From: Paracidovorax avenae
Lineage (GTDB): Bacteria > Pseudomonadota > Gammaproteobacteria > Burkholderiales > Burkholderiaceae_C
Assembly: GCF_040892545.1 (NCBI RefSeq)
Contig: NZ_CP156079.1
Coordinates: forward strand, 2,763,501 to 2,827,500
DNA length: 64,000 nucleotides
Direction: 5' to 3'
The position numbers were made by a program, and so were the translations under genes. Below are positions 21,501 to 31,800 of this stretch, piece after piece. The notes beneath the pieces are model-generated. The model worked only from the letters and a program-made list of their open reading frames with translations. It was not told the origin of the DNA and did not search any database. The stretch's first letter is position 1; each line of letters begins with the position of its first letter.

Positions 21501-22088
21501 GACGAGTTGCAGCTGGCCCGCGAGCGCAAGACCTTCCTCGACGCGCAGACCGAAGACCTGACCCTGGCGATGAACACGCTCGAGGACGCGATCCGCAAGA
21601 TCGACGCCGAGACGCGCACGCTGCTGTCCGGCACCTTCGAGACCGTGAACGGCCATTTCGGCCGCATGTTCCCTGAACTGTTCGGCGGCGGGCAGGCGCG
21701 GCTCATCATGACCGGTGACGAAATCCTCGACTCCGGCGTGCAGGTGATGGCGCAGCCTCCGGGCAAGAAGAACCAGACCATCCACCTGCTTTCCGGCGGA
21801 GAGAAGGCGCTGACGGCCATCGCGCTGGTCTTCGCCATCTTCCAGCTCAACCCGGCGCCGTTCTGCCTGCTGGACGAGGTGGACGCGCCGCTGGACGACG
21901 CGAACACCGAACGCTATGCCAAACTCGTCGCGAGCATGAGCCGCGGCACGCAGTTCCTTTTCATCAGCCACAACAAGATCGCCATGGAAATGGCCGAGCA
22001 ACTCATCGGCGTGACGATGCAGGAGCAGGGGGTTTCGCGCATCGTCGCCGTGGACATGGAGTCCGCGCTGTCGATGGCCGAGGCCTGA
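18561..22088 (+). CDS. smc: Chromosome segregation protein SMC
   Basis: SMC (1175 aa) is the ATPase of the bacterial condensin that compacts and aligns replicated DNA. The N-terminal half of the head carries Walker A GPNGCGKSN near residue 32. It is followed by a long coiled coil, a hinge near residues 510-640, a returning coiled coil, and the C-terminal signature LSGGEKALTAIALVFAIF with Walker B FCLLDEVDAPLDD. The GTG at 18561 gives the standard start RLNSIKLAGFKSF; the open frame extends upstream to 17982 without SMC similarity. It is followed by zipA and ligA in the order usual for betaproteobacteria. Confidence 0.96.
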   Translation: MRLNSIKLAGFKSFAEPTHFVLPGQLVGVVGPNGCGKSNIMDAVRWVLGESKASELRGESMQDVIFNGTTHRKPASRSSVELVFDNADHRAGGQWNQYAEIAVKRVLTREGNSSYFINNQPVRRRDVQDVFLGTGLGPRAYAIIGQGTISRIIESRPEELRLFLEEAAGVSKYKERRRETENRLADTRENLTRVEDILRELNANLERLEKQAEVAARYNALQSDVTLRQHQLWFLKRADAEAEQNRVRTEGLQAVNDLESRMADMRHVEADLETIRQAHYAAGDQVNQAQGRLYEATAEVGKLEAEIRYVVEGRQRVEQRLAQLAEQIVQWSARKEEAEAEMENLAGAGVDAEERAEMLAAQVEEQAMQMPDLEEALRQAQQRSEAQRASVVQVQQQIQVLAAEQRSLQEQRRQAESRHERLRADRNALAAPDEARLANLNGQLQEAEEAAEMAEARLAELQDSVPQLDEERRQRQQAANAEGARQADLSARLEALKALQEKVRTDGKLKPWLARHGLDGLQGLWSRLHIEPGWENALEAALRERLGALEVGRLDTVRGFLGAGGQDAPPARLAFYSAPSAAGASGTASAAPRLADLLRVPEAGLRAVLEDWLQGCQTAATLDEALDRRTQLRPGEAIYVPGGHAVSAHGVSFYAQDSEQSGLLARAQEIEHLEKELRAQALIHEESRTALVRAEAAYADASQRLVTARREASEAQGRRHELQVESLRLNQLAEQARARSEQIGADLAEVEAQLADLQERSVASEARFEELDMQLADSQERHAQLGDRVIEAERRLNECREQQRALERQAQEATFSRRSLEARRAELARTIDTARTQVASLEDERQRAQDEMGRLSSAAAQGGLQQALELKMEREKALAAQRSEYDDLTARLRASDERRLQLERALDPLRQRITDFQLKEQAARLGLEQYTSLLADAQADLDAVARSIEEGGVRAAGLQSEIDRLHREITALGAVNLAALDELQLARERKTFLDAQTEDLTLAMNTLEDAIRKIDAETRTLLSGTFETVNGHFGRMFPELFGGGQARLIMTGDEILDSGVQVMAQPPGKKNQTIHLLSGGEKALTAIALVFAIFQLNPAPFCLLDEVDAPLDDANTERYAKLVASMSRGTQFLFISHNKIAMEMAEQLIGVTMQEQGVSRIVAVDMESALSMAEA

Positions 22089-22154
22089 TGTCCTACAGCA
22101 AATCCGCATGAAGCAGGGCAGCCGGCCACCGCGTTACATCGTTTCACTCACACC

Positions 22155-23279
22155 ATGAGCAATTTCCAACTCGGCCTCATCATCGCGGGTGGCGTGGTAT
22201 TGGCCATCGTCGTCGCCTACAACGCCTGGACCACCCACCGCAATGCGCCCAAGCGGGCCAGTCCGCAGGAGGGCCCCGAGGCAGGCGGCGCCGATCCGCT
22301 GGTGCGCCAGGAGCCGGGTTTCGACCTGCCTGCCGGACCGGTGGGCGGCCTGTCCCCGGGCTCGCCCCAGCCGGCATCCGCAGGCGAGGACCGCCAGGGC
22401 GGCCATTCCGTGGATTGGCAGGATTCGCTCCAGATGCCCGTGCCTCCCGCCGAACGCAGGGGAGGGCTCGACCCGCTGATCGATGCCATCGCACCGATCG
22501 TTCCCGAGCAGGTCGTCTCCGGCGACGCCGCGCTGGCCGCGCTGCCGACCACCCGCCGGGCCGGCAGCAAGCCGTTCGCCATCGAAGGCTTCAACGAGGC
22601 GGCCCAGCAGTGGGAAACGCCCGTGCCCGGCCAGCGCTACACCCAGTTCCAGGCCGGGGTGCAACTCGCCAACCGCGTGGGAGCCCTCAACGAGATCGAG
22701 TTCTCCGAGTTCGTGCTCAAGGCCCAGGGCTTCGCGGATGCGATCAACGCCACGCCTGATTTTCCCGACATGCTGCACGAGGTCGCCCGTGCCCGGGAGC
22801 TGGACCAGTTCGCCAGCGACCATGACGCACAGCTGGCGTTCTGCCTGCGCGCCCGCCATGCGGCATGGAGCCCGGGCTACGTGCAGCAGAATGCGCTGCG
22901 CCAGGGCTTCACGTCCGGCGCCATGCCCGGCCGCCTGGTCCTGCCGGCCGGCGGGCAGGGGCTGCCACCGGTGCTCACGCTGTCCTACGACACCCAGGCT
23001 GCCCTGTCGGAAGATCCGGAGCAGTCGGCGATCCGCGACATCACGCTCAGCCTGGACGTGGCGCAGGTCCACCGCAGCGAGCAGCCTTTCGCCCGGCTGC
23101 GGGAGGTGGCTGCGTCCCTGGGCCAGGCCATGGATGGCGTGTTGTGCGACCAGAACGGTACGCCGCTGCCTGCCATGACCATGGACCCGATCGCCGCGGA
23201 CCTCGAACTGCTCTACGACAAGCTCGACAGCCGCGAGCTGTCGGCCGGGTCGGTACTGGCGCGGCGGCTGTTCAGCTGA
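22155..23279 (+). CDS. zipA: ZipA-like cell division protein
   Basis: This 374-residue protein has one N-terminal membrane helix (LGLIIAGGVVLAIVVAY, about residues 7-23), a Pro/Gly-rich linker, and a C-terminal globular domain (about 230-370) resembling the FtsZ-binding domain of ZipA (GFTSGAMPGRLVLPA, AIRDITLSLDVAQV). ZipA tethers the Z-ring to the inner membrane. Similarity to the enterobacterial protein is weak and rests mainly on topology and on the smc-zipA-ligA gene order. It starts 66 nt after smc and ends 57 nt before ligA. Confidence 0.82.
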   Translation: MSNFQLGLIIAGGVVLAIVVAYNAWTTHRNAPKRASPQEGPEAGGADPLVRQEPGFDLPAGPVGGLSPGSPQPASAGEDRQGGHSVDWQDSLQMPVPPAERRGGLDPLIDAIAPIVPEQVVSGDAALAALPTTRRAGSKPFAIEGFNEAAQQWETPVPGQRYTQFQAGVQLANRVGALNEIEFSEFVLKAQGFADAINATPDFPDMLHEVARARELDQFASDHDAQLAFCLRARHAAWSPGYVQQNALRQGFTSGAMPGRLVLPAGGQGLPPVLTLSYDTQAALSEDPEQSAIRDITLSLDVAQVHRSEQPFARLREVAASLGQAMDGVLCDQNGTPLPAMTMDPIAADLELLYDKLDSRELSAGSVLARRLFS

Positions 23280-25535
<2,256 letters not shown>

Positions 25536-25557
25536 GCCAGGGCGCGGAAATGGCGTG

Positions 25558-25579
25558 GCAGCGGGTTGGGACCCGCTGC
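25558..25579 (+). terminator. Hairpin after ligA
   Basis: A perfect 9-bp stem (25558-25566/25571-25579) with a TGGG loop begins 22 nt after the ligA stop and is followed by ATTTCAG. The T-tract is weak, but position supports a transcription end for smc-zipA-ligA. Confidence 0.65.
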
Positions 25580-25741
25580 ATTTCAGGGGGTGAGGTCGCA
25601 CTCCGGCAGCGCCCGGGGCCGGACAGCCTGCTTCACGTTTGCTCGAATTAATCCGCCTTGCGCGACTATCAGGCCGTTTTTATCAAATTGACGGTCGAGC
25701 ATTCAGTAATCGAATGGGTATAAGCACCCAATATTCCATGA

Positions 25742-25801
25742 TTGCCGGCGGAGCGATCGCGGCTATGATTTGGCGCTCGCACCATTTCCTGAAACAGGAA
25801 A
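25742..25801 (+). promoter_or_regulatory. Candidate promoter and leader hairpin of the vgrG island
   Basis: TTGCCG (25742-25747), a 16-nt spacer and TATGAT (25764-25769) form a sigma70-like promoter. A 7-bp hairpin (25785-25791/25795-25801, AAA loop) lies in the 5' leader, about 33 nt before vgrG. The surrounding 25620-25835 stretch is AT-richer than its flanks. Confidence 0.4.
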
Positions 25802-25834
25802 ACAAATAATACTTTCAATACGTTTGGTTGCACC

Positions 25835-28351
25835 ATGACACGTCGAGTCACCATTCAAACGCCGCTGGGCGATGCGCTGAATTTCCGGGAGCTCAAGGGC
25901 CGGGAGGAACTGAGCCAGGTTTTCAGCCTGGACATCGACCTGCTGAGCGAGGACAAAAGCATCGACCCGAAGGCGCTGCTGGGCAAGAGCGCCACGGTGG
26001 TGGTGGAGACCGAAGGCGGCGGCCGGCGCTACCTCGACGGGATCGTCACGCGCTTCGGCACGCAGGGTCAGGACCACCGCTTCTATGCCTACCGCCTGCG
26101 GCTGCAGCCCTGGATTTGGCTGGCCTCGCGCAAGAGCGATTTCCGGATATTCCAGAACAAGAGCGTGCCGCAGATCATCGAAGAGGTGCTGGGCGCGTAC
26201 GGATATCCGATGGAAAAGAAACTCAGCCGCAGCTACCGCACGTGGGAATACTGCGTGCAATATGACGAGAGCGACCTGCAGTTCGTCTCGCGGCTGATGG
26301 AGCACGAGGGCATCTATTACTACCACCAGCATGCGCAGGGCCAGCACACCCTGACGCTGGCCGACGACATCGTGGCCTCGCACCAGCCGCTGCCCGGGGC
26401 GGCCACGATTCCCTTCTATCCGCCGGAGAAGTCGGCCACGGCGGACCGCGAGAACATCCACGCGTGGGAGCTGCACGAGGAGATCCACTCGGGCCGCTTC
26501 TACAACGACGACTACGACTTCAAGAAACCCAAGGCGGACCTGGCGAACATGCGGCAGATGCCGCCGGGGCACAGCCACGACGCCTACGAGACCTACGAGT
26601 GGCCCGGGGGCTACACGGAGTTCGGCGACGGCGAAGCATATGCACGGGTGCGGCTGCAGGAAAACCTGAGCGGTCGCAGCACGGTGCGCGGCGAATCGCG
26701 CCACCGCTCCCTGGCCACGGGCTACCTCTTCACGCTGGAGAACTACCCGCGCGGGGACCAGAACCAGCAGTACCTGATCACCGGCCTGCAGTACCACTTC
26801 AAGGAGAACCCGCGGGTGAGCGCGGCGAACCCGGGGCAGAAAGGGACGGTGCAGGAAGAGGGCTCGTTCCAGCGGTTCACGCTGCAGGCGCAGCCCACGA
26901 GCCTGCCGTACACGCCTCCACGGGTGACGCCCAAGCCGAAGACCACGGGGCCGCAGACCGCGGTGGTGGTGGGCCCGCCGGGCGAGGAGATCTGGCCGGA
27001 CCAGTACGGGCGGGTGAAGGTGCAGTTCCACTGGGACCGGCAGGGCAAGTTCGACGAGCAGTCCAGCTGCTGGATCCGGGTGTCGCACGGCTGGGCGGGG
27101 CAGAACTACGGGAGCATCTACCTGCCGCGCATCGGGCAGGAAGTGATCGTGGACTTTTTGTCCGGAGACCCGGACCAGCCGATCATCACGGGGCGGGTGT
27201 ACAACGCGGACCAGATGCCGCCGTGGAAGCTGCCGGAGCACAAGACGCAGTCGGGCACGCTCACGCGCTGGAGCAAGGGAGGGGGCGGGGCGAGCATGCT
27301 GCGCTTCGAGGACCAGAAGGGGATAGAGCACCTGGAGCTGTCGAACACGTACGGCAACACGTACCTGAACATGGGGTACCTGATGCACCAGGGCACGGGG
27401 TCGCAGCGGGGGTATGGCTTCGAGCTGCGCACGGACCTGTGGGGCTCGATCCGGGCGGACAAGGGCCTGCTCATCACCACGTACAACCAAGACTTCACCT
27501 CCCGCGTCTCGGTGAACAACCCGGACGGTTTCGAGCACATGGGAGCGACGCTGGCCAACACCGCTTCGCTCATGCAGGAAGCCGGACAGGCGGTTTCCTC
27601 GGCGCAGTCCACCATCGGTACGCTCAATGCGGCGAAATCCTCGCAGATCTCCAGCCTGGGATCGGCCATCGCCGCGATCACGGGGGGCGGTGCGGGCGGA
27701 GCCGCCTCGCTCGCCAAGATGGCCTCGGCGCTTTCGGGAGATGGCGGTGGCGCGGAAACCGCCATGCCCACCGACACCGACCCTGCCATGGCCGACGCGC
27801 GCAGCCTGATGGACCTGTCGCGGGACATCACCAAGCCGGTGGTCTCGATCGTGAGCCCGGAGGGCCAGAGCCTCATCAGCCCCAAGCCCATCGTGGTCAG
27901 CTCCGGCCAGAGCACCTCGGTGCGCGCGCAGCAGCACGTGACCGTATCGAGCGGTGCGCAACTCACCCAGCTGGCCAAAAGCGGCATGCTCACCCATGTC
28001 ACCGAAGGCGGGCAGACCAATATCGTCTCGGCCGGCGACGTGGCCTCCGTTGCCAAGACCGGCCACATGAACCTCGTTGCGGAGCAGAACATCACCGTGT
28101 CGTCCACGGCGCTCAACGCCCACCTGCTGGCCAAGGAAAACACCGTGGTCAGCGCGGAAACCGACACGGTCTTCGTCAGTGCGGGCAAGCACATCACCGA
28201 GGTGGCCGGCGAGAGCATCACGCTGGTGTGCGGCAAGGCGTCCATCACCCTCAAGTCCGACGGCACCATCGTGCTCAACGGCGTGAAGGGCGTCTTCAAT
28301 TTCGAGGACGACCTCGATCAGTTCGGCAAGAAGATCAACCTGAATTGCTGA
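25835..28351 (+). CDS. vgrG: Type VI secretion tip protein VgrG
   Basis: VgrG (838 aa) forms the trimeric spike that caps the Hcp tube and carries effectors out of the cell. The gp27-like region covers about residues 1-385, with EGIYYYHQH near 160. The gp5 OB-fold lies near 388-470 (WPDQYGRVKVQFHWDR, GSIYLPRIGQEVIVDFLSG). A C-terminal DUF2345 beta-helix region (about 590-800) has repeated VSS/VSA strands ending in ITLKSDGTIVLNGVKG. No obvious extra enzymatic domain is fused. It heads the vgrG-eag-rhs-immunity island and probably delivers the Rhs effector through the PAAR tip. No structural T6SS genes are in the window. Confidence 0.95.
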   Translation: MTRRVTIQTPLGDALNFRELKGREELSQVFSLDIDLLSEDKSIDPKALLGKSATVVVETEGGGRRYLDGIVTRFGTQGQDHRFYAYRLRLQPWIWLASRKSDFRIFQNKSVPQIIEEVLGAYGYPMEKKLSRSYRTWEYCVQYDESDLQFVSRLMEHEGIYYYHQHAQGQHTLTLADDIVASHQPLPGAATIPFYPPEKSATADRENIHAWELHEEIHSGRFYNDDYDFKKPKADLANMRQMPPGHSHDAYETYEWPGGYTEFGDGEAYARVRLQENLSGRSTVRGESRHRSLATGYLFTLENYPRGDQNQQYLITGLQYHFKENPRVSAANPGQKGTVQEEGSFQRFTLQAQPTSLPYTPPRVTPKPKTTGPQTAVVVGPPGEEIWPDQYGRVKVQFHWDRQGKFDEQSSCWIRVSHGWAGQNYGSIYLPRIGQEVIVDFLSGDPDQPIITGRVYNADQMPPWKLPEHKTQSGTLTRWSKGGGGASMLRFEDQKGIEHLELSNTYGNTYLNMGYLMHQGTGSQRGYGFELRTDLWGSIRADKGLLITTYNQDFTSRVSVNNPDGFEHMGATLANTASLMQEAGQAVSSAQSTIGTLNAAKSSQISSLGSAIAAITGGGAGGAASLAKMASALSGDGGGAETAMPTDTDPAMADARSLMDLSRDITKPVVSIVSPEGQSLISPKPIVVSSGQSTSVRAQQHVTVSSGAQLTQLAKSGMLTHVTEGGQTNIVSAGDVASVAKTGHMNLVAEQNITVSSTALNAHLLAKENTVVSAETDTVFVSAGKHITEVAGESITLVCGKASITLKSDGTIVLNGVKGVFNFEDDLDQFGKKINLNC

Positions 28352-28386
28352 AAGCAGCACACCGACCAGAGAAAGCAGACCACCGC

Positions 28387-28821
28387 ATGCGCTACCACTT
28401 CCAAGAAGGCCACATCGAAGCCCCGGACCACGTCACCGACCGCACCGTGCACCTGCTCGCGCCCACACCCGGCACGGGCGAGATGACCGTCGCCATTTCC
28501 AAGGACCTGCTCGAGGCCGGCGAAACCCCGCCGGAATTCCTGCAGCGGCAGCTCGGCGACCTGTCGCGGCAGGTCGCCAAGTTCAGCCGGGGCGAGGTGC
28601 AGCCGGCCACGCTCGGCGCGCCGGAACAGAAGATCGGCGGCTCGAAATTCACCGTGAGCTACAAGCAGCAGGGGCGCATGGTGCACCACGTGCAGTCGCT
28701 GTTCCTGCTGCCTGACAGCCGCACCGTGCTCAATCTCACCTTTTCGCTGCCGGTGCCCTTCACGGAAGAACACCTGCGGCAGGTCGATGGCGTGCTGGCC
28801 AGCTTCGTGCTGCGCCAGTGA
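28387..28821 (+). CDS. Eag/DUF1795 effector chaperone
   Basis: This 144-residue soluble protein of the DcrB/DUF1795 (EagR/EagT) type begins MRYHFQEGHIEAPDHVTDRT and continues with the family pattern of beta strands (HVQSLFLLPDSRTVLNLTFS). Such chaperones bind the N-terminal transmembrane helices of prePAAR Rhs effectors, keep them soluble and help load them on VgrG. It lies 35 nt after vgrG and 50 nt before the rhs gene, which does carry prePAAR and hydrophobic helices, so the pairing makes sense. ATG 28387 was chosen as start; the longer open frame upstream is a shadow of vgrG. Confidence 0.88.
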   Translation: MRYHFQEGHIEAPDHVTDRTVHLLAPTPGTGEMTVAISKDLLEAGETPPEFLQRQLGDLSRQVAKFSRGEVQPATLGAPEQKIGGSKFTVSYKQQGRMVHHVQSLFLLPDSRTVLNLTFSLPVPFTEEHLRQVDGVLASFVLRQ

Positions 28822-28871
28822 CGCCGGTGGCAAGGTAGGCCGCGAAGAACACACGACAGGAGAACAGCAGC

Positions 28872-31800
28872 ATGGGAGGGATGGCGGCGGCACGGCAGGC
28901 GGACGAGATAGGACACGTGTCGGTGTGGGCGAGGCTGGCGCGGGTGGGATTGAGGCTGGCGGCCGGGATGGTGGAGACGCTGCTGGTGGCGGGGGTGGTG
29001 GCGCTGGCGGCGGGGGTGTCGGTGGCGACGATGGGGTGCGGTGCGATCCTGGCGTGCGGGCTGCTGGCGGGGTTCATCGGGGGTGCGACGGGCTGGAGCG
29101 ACTACAAGGAAAAAAAGATCCAGGAGATGACCGAGGACATCGGGGAGCTGGACATCACGGGCACGCTGGGCATCCGTGGGGCGGCGACGGTGCGCATCAA
29201 TGGCCGGGCTGCGATGCGGGCGGTGGCGGACGCGGCCGTGTGCCGCGACCATGGGCAGCCCAACCCGAACTTCATCGCCGAGGGCTCGGACTCGGTCTTC
29301 ATCGAAACCTATCCTGCTGCCCGCAAGGGCGACAAGATGATGTGCGCCGCGCAGATCGCCAGCGGCTCGGACGACGTGCTGGTGGGGGGCAACAAGACGG
29401 CGTACCTGGAGATCGCCGACGACCGGGCGTGGTGGGAGACGGCGCTGGAGATCGGTGTGGGCCTGGCGATGGGCCGGGGCAACTTCCTGGGCAAGGTGGG
29501 GTGCCTGGCGCTGGGGGCGGTGGTGGGCATGGCGGGCGACGCGCTGGGGCGGGGCTTCCGGGCGCTGATCGGCTACCCGGTGCACCCGGCCACGGGCGGC
29601 AAGGTGCTGGACGGCAGCGAGGACACGGACTTCGTGCTGCCCGGGCCGCTGGGCATTGCCTGGCGGCGCTTCTACAGCAGCCACGACCACCGGGGCGGCA
29701 CCCTGCACGGCGCGGGCTGGAGCGTGCCCTACGAGATCGAGCTGCACGTGGAGCGGGCAGCTGCCGGTGCGCCGCCTTCGCGCATCACCTACGTCAACCC
29801 GCAAGGGCGGCACATCGAGCTGCCGGATGTCGGGCCGGGCACGGCGCTCTTCAACGTCGGCGAAGGCTTCACCCTGGGCTGCACGGCGGGTGGGCACTAC
29901 GAGGTGGGCGAGCTCGACCACGTGGCCTGGCAGTTCGGCCCGGCGCCGCAGGAGGCGGGCAGGCATGTGCTGAAACTGCTGCGCATCCGCGACCGGTTCG
30001 GGCACTGGGTGGGGCTGCGCTACGACGGCGAGCGGCGCCTGGCGGGCATCGCGGACCACCTGGGGCGGCTGCTGCGGCTGGATTACCAGGCAGGAACTCG
30101 CCAGGTCGCTGCGATCCACCTCGTGCAGGCGGCGCCGGGCGAGCAGCTGGGCCTGCTGGCGGCCTACCGCCATGACGCGGGTGGCCAGCTGGCCGAAGTG
30201 CAGGACCGCACGCGCGCGACCGTGCGGCGCTTCGCCTACGCCGAAGGCCTGATGGTGCGCCAGGAGGATGCGGCCGGCTTCGCGTGCCACTACGCGTGGG
30301 AGAGCGAAGCGGGGGCGAGCGGCCCCGAGCGCCAGGATGGTGCCCGCGGGCCCGATGGCCGGCGCCTGCGCGACCGCCGGGTGGTGCGGCACTGGACGGA
30401 GGATGGCGAGAGCTATGCCATCGCCTATGGCTTCGATGGCAACTCCGATGGCAGCCCCGCTGGCGAGGCCGGCGGCTGGACAAGGTCAACCGACCAGCTC
30501 GGGCGCGAAGAGCGCTGGCAGTGGGACCGCTGGCACAACCTCACGGCCTACACCAACGCGCTGGGCGCCACGTGGCGGCTCGCGTGGAACGAGCGGCGCG
30601 AGCTGCTGTCGTGCACGCGTCCCTCGGGGGCGACCACCACCTTCCAGTACGACGACAACGGCATGCAGACGGGCGTGGTGGACCCGCTGGGGCGGCTCAC
30701 GCGCACGCTCTGGGACAGCCGGTGGCTCGAGCCGCTGCGCACCACGGGCCCGGACGGGGCCACGTGGCGCTACGAATACGACCGCCAGGGCCTGCGGGTG
30801 CAGGAGACGGCGCCCGATGGCGGAGTGACGCGCTACGCCTACGACGCGCAGGGCCAGGTGGTGCAGATCCAGGATGCGCTGGGCGGTGCCAAGACCCTGC
30901 AGTGGAACGAGCGGGGCCTGCTGGTGCGGTACACCGACTGCTCGGGGCGCACGACGCGCTACGGCTGGGACGGTTGGGGCCAGCTGCAATCGGTGACCGA
31001 TGCGCTGGGCCTGCAGACGCAGGGCGTGGTGGACGCGCGCGGGCAGCTGCGCTCGCTGAGACTGCCCGACGGCAGCAGCCAGGGGTTCGAATACGACGCG
31101 GGCGGGCGGCTGGTGGAGCACACGGACGCGCTCTCGCGGGCCACGCGCTACGGGCACAACGTGCGCGGGCAGCTGCTGTGGCGGCGCGATGCGCAGGGCC
31201 GGGAGATCGGGGCGGCGCACGACGGGGCGCACCGGCTCTCGGCGCTCGCCACGGAAAACGGCGGCGTCTATCGGTTCCGCTACGACGACGCGGACCGGCT
31301 GGTGGAAGAAGAGCGCCTGGACGGCACGCGGGTGGGGCTGGAGTACGACGCGGACGGGCACGTGGTGGCGGTGGTGCACCACCCGGCGCGGGGCGACGAT
31401 GTGTTCCACGAACTGCAGACCCAGGCGCAGGACGGCACGCTGCGGGAAGGCCCGGCAGCCCGGAACGCTCAAACACCGCGGCGCACGGAACTGCAGCGCG
31501 ACGCGCTGGGGCGGCTGGTGCAAAAGCGGGTGGGGAGCAGCGTGCTGCGCTACCGCTACGACGCGGGCGGGCGGCTGGTGGAGGCATCACGCTGGCGGCG
31601 CCGGGCCGGGGCGCAGGCCGCATCCAAAGCCAGCACTGAAGCTGAAACGGACAACGACACCCAGGAGCTGCAGCACACCACGCGCTTCGAATACGACGTG
31701 CTGGGCCGCATCGTGGCCGAGCATGCAGAAGATGCAGCCAGCGGGCAGGTGCACACGCTGCGGCACGAACACGACGCGCTGGGCAACCGCACGCGCACGC

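Noticed and set aside
25620..25835. A second PIP box or insertion-sequence end in the AT-richer region before vgrG.
   Set aside because: CGAA motifs occur but not with the required 15-nt spacing, and no terminal inverted repeats or target duplications were seen.
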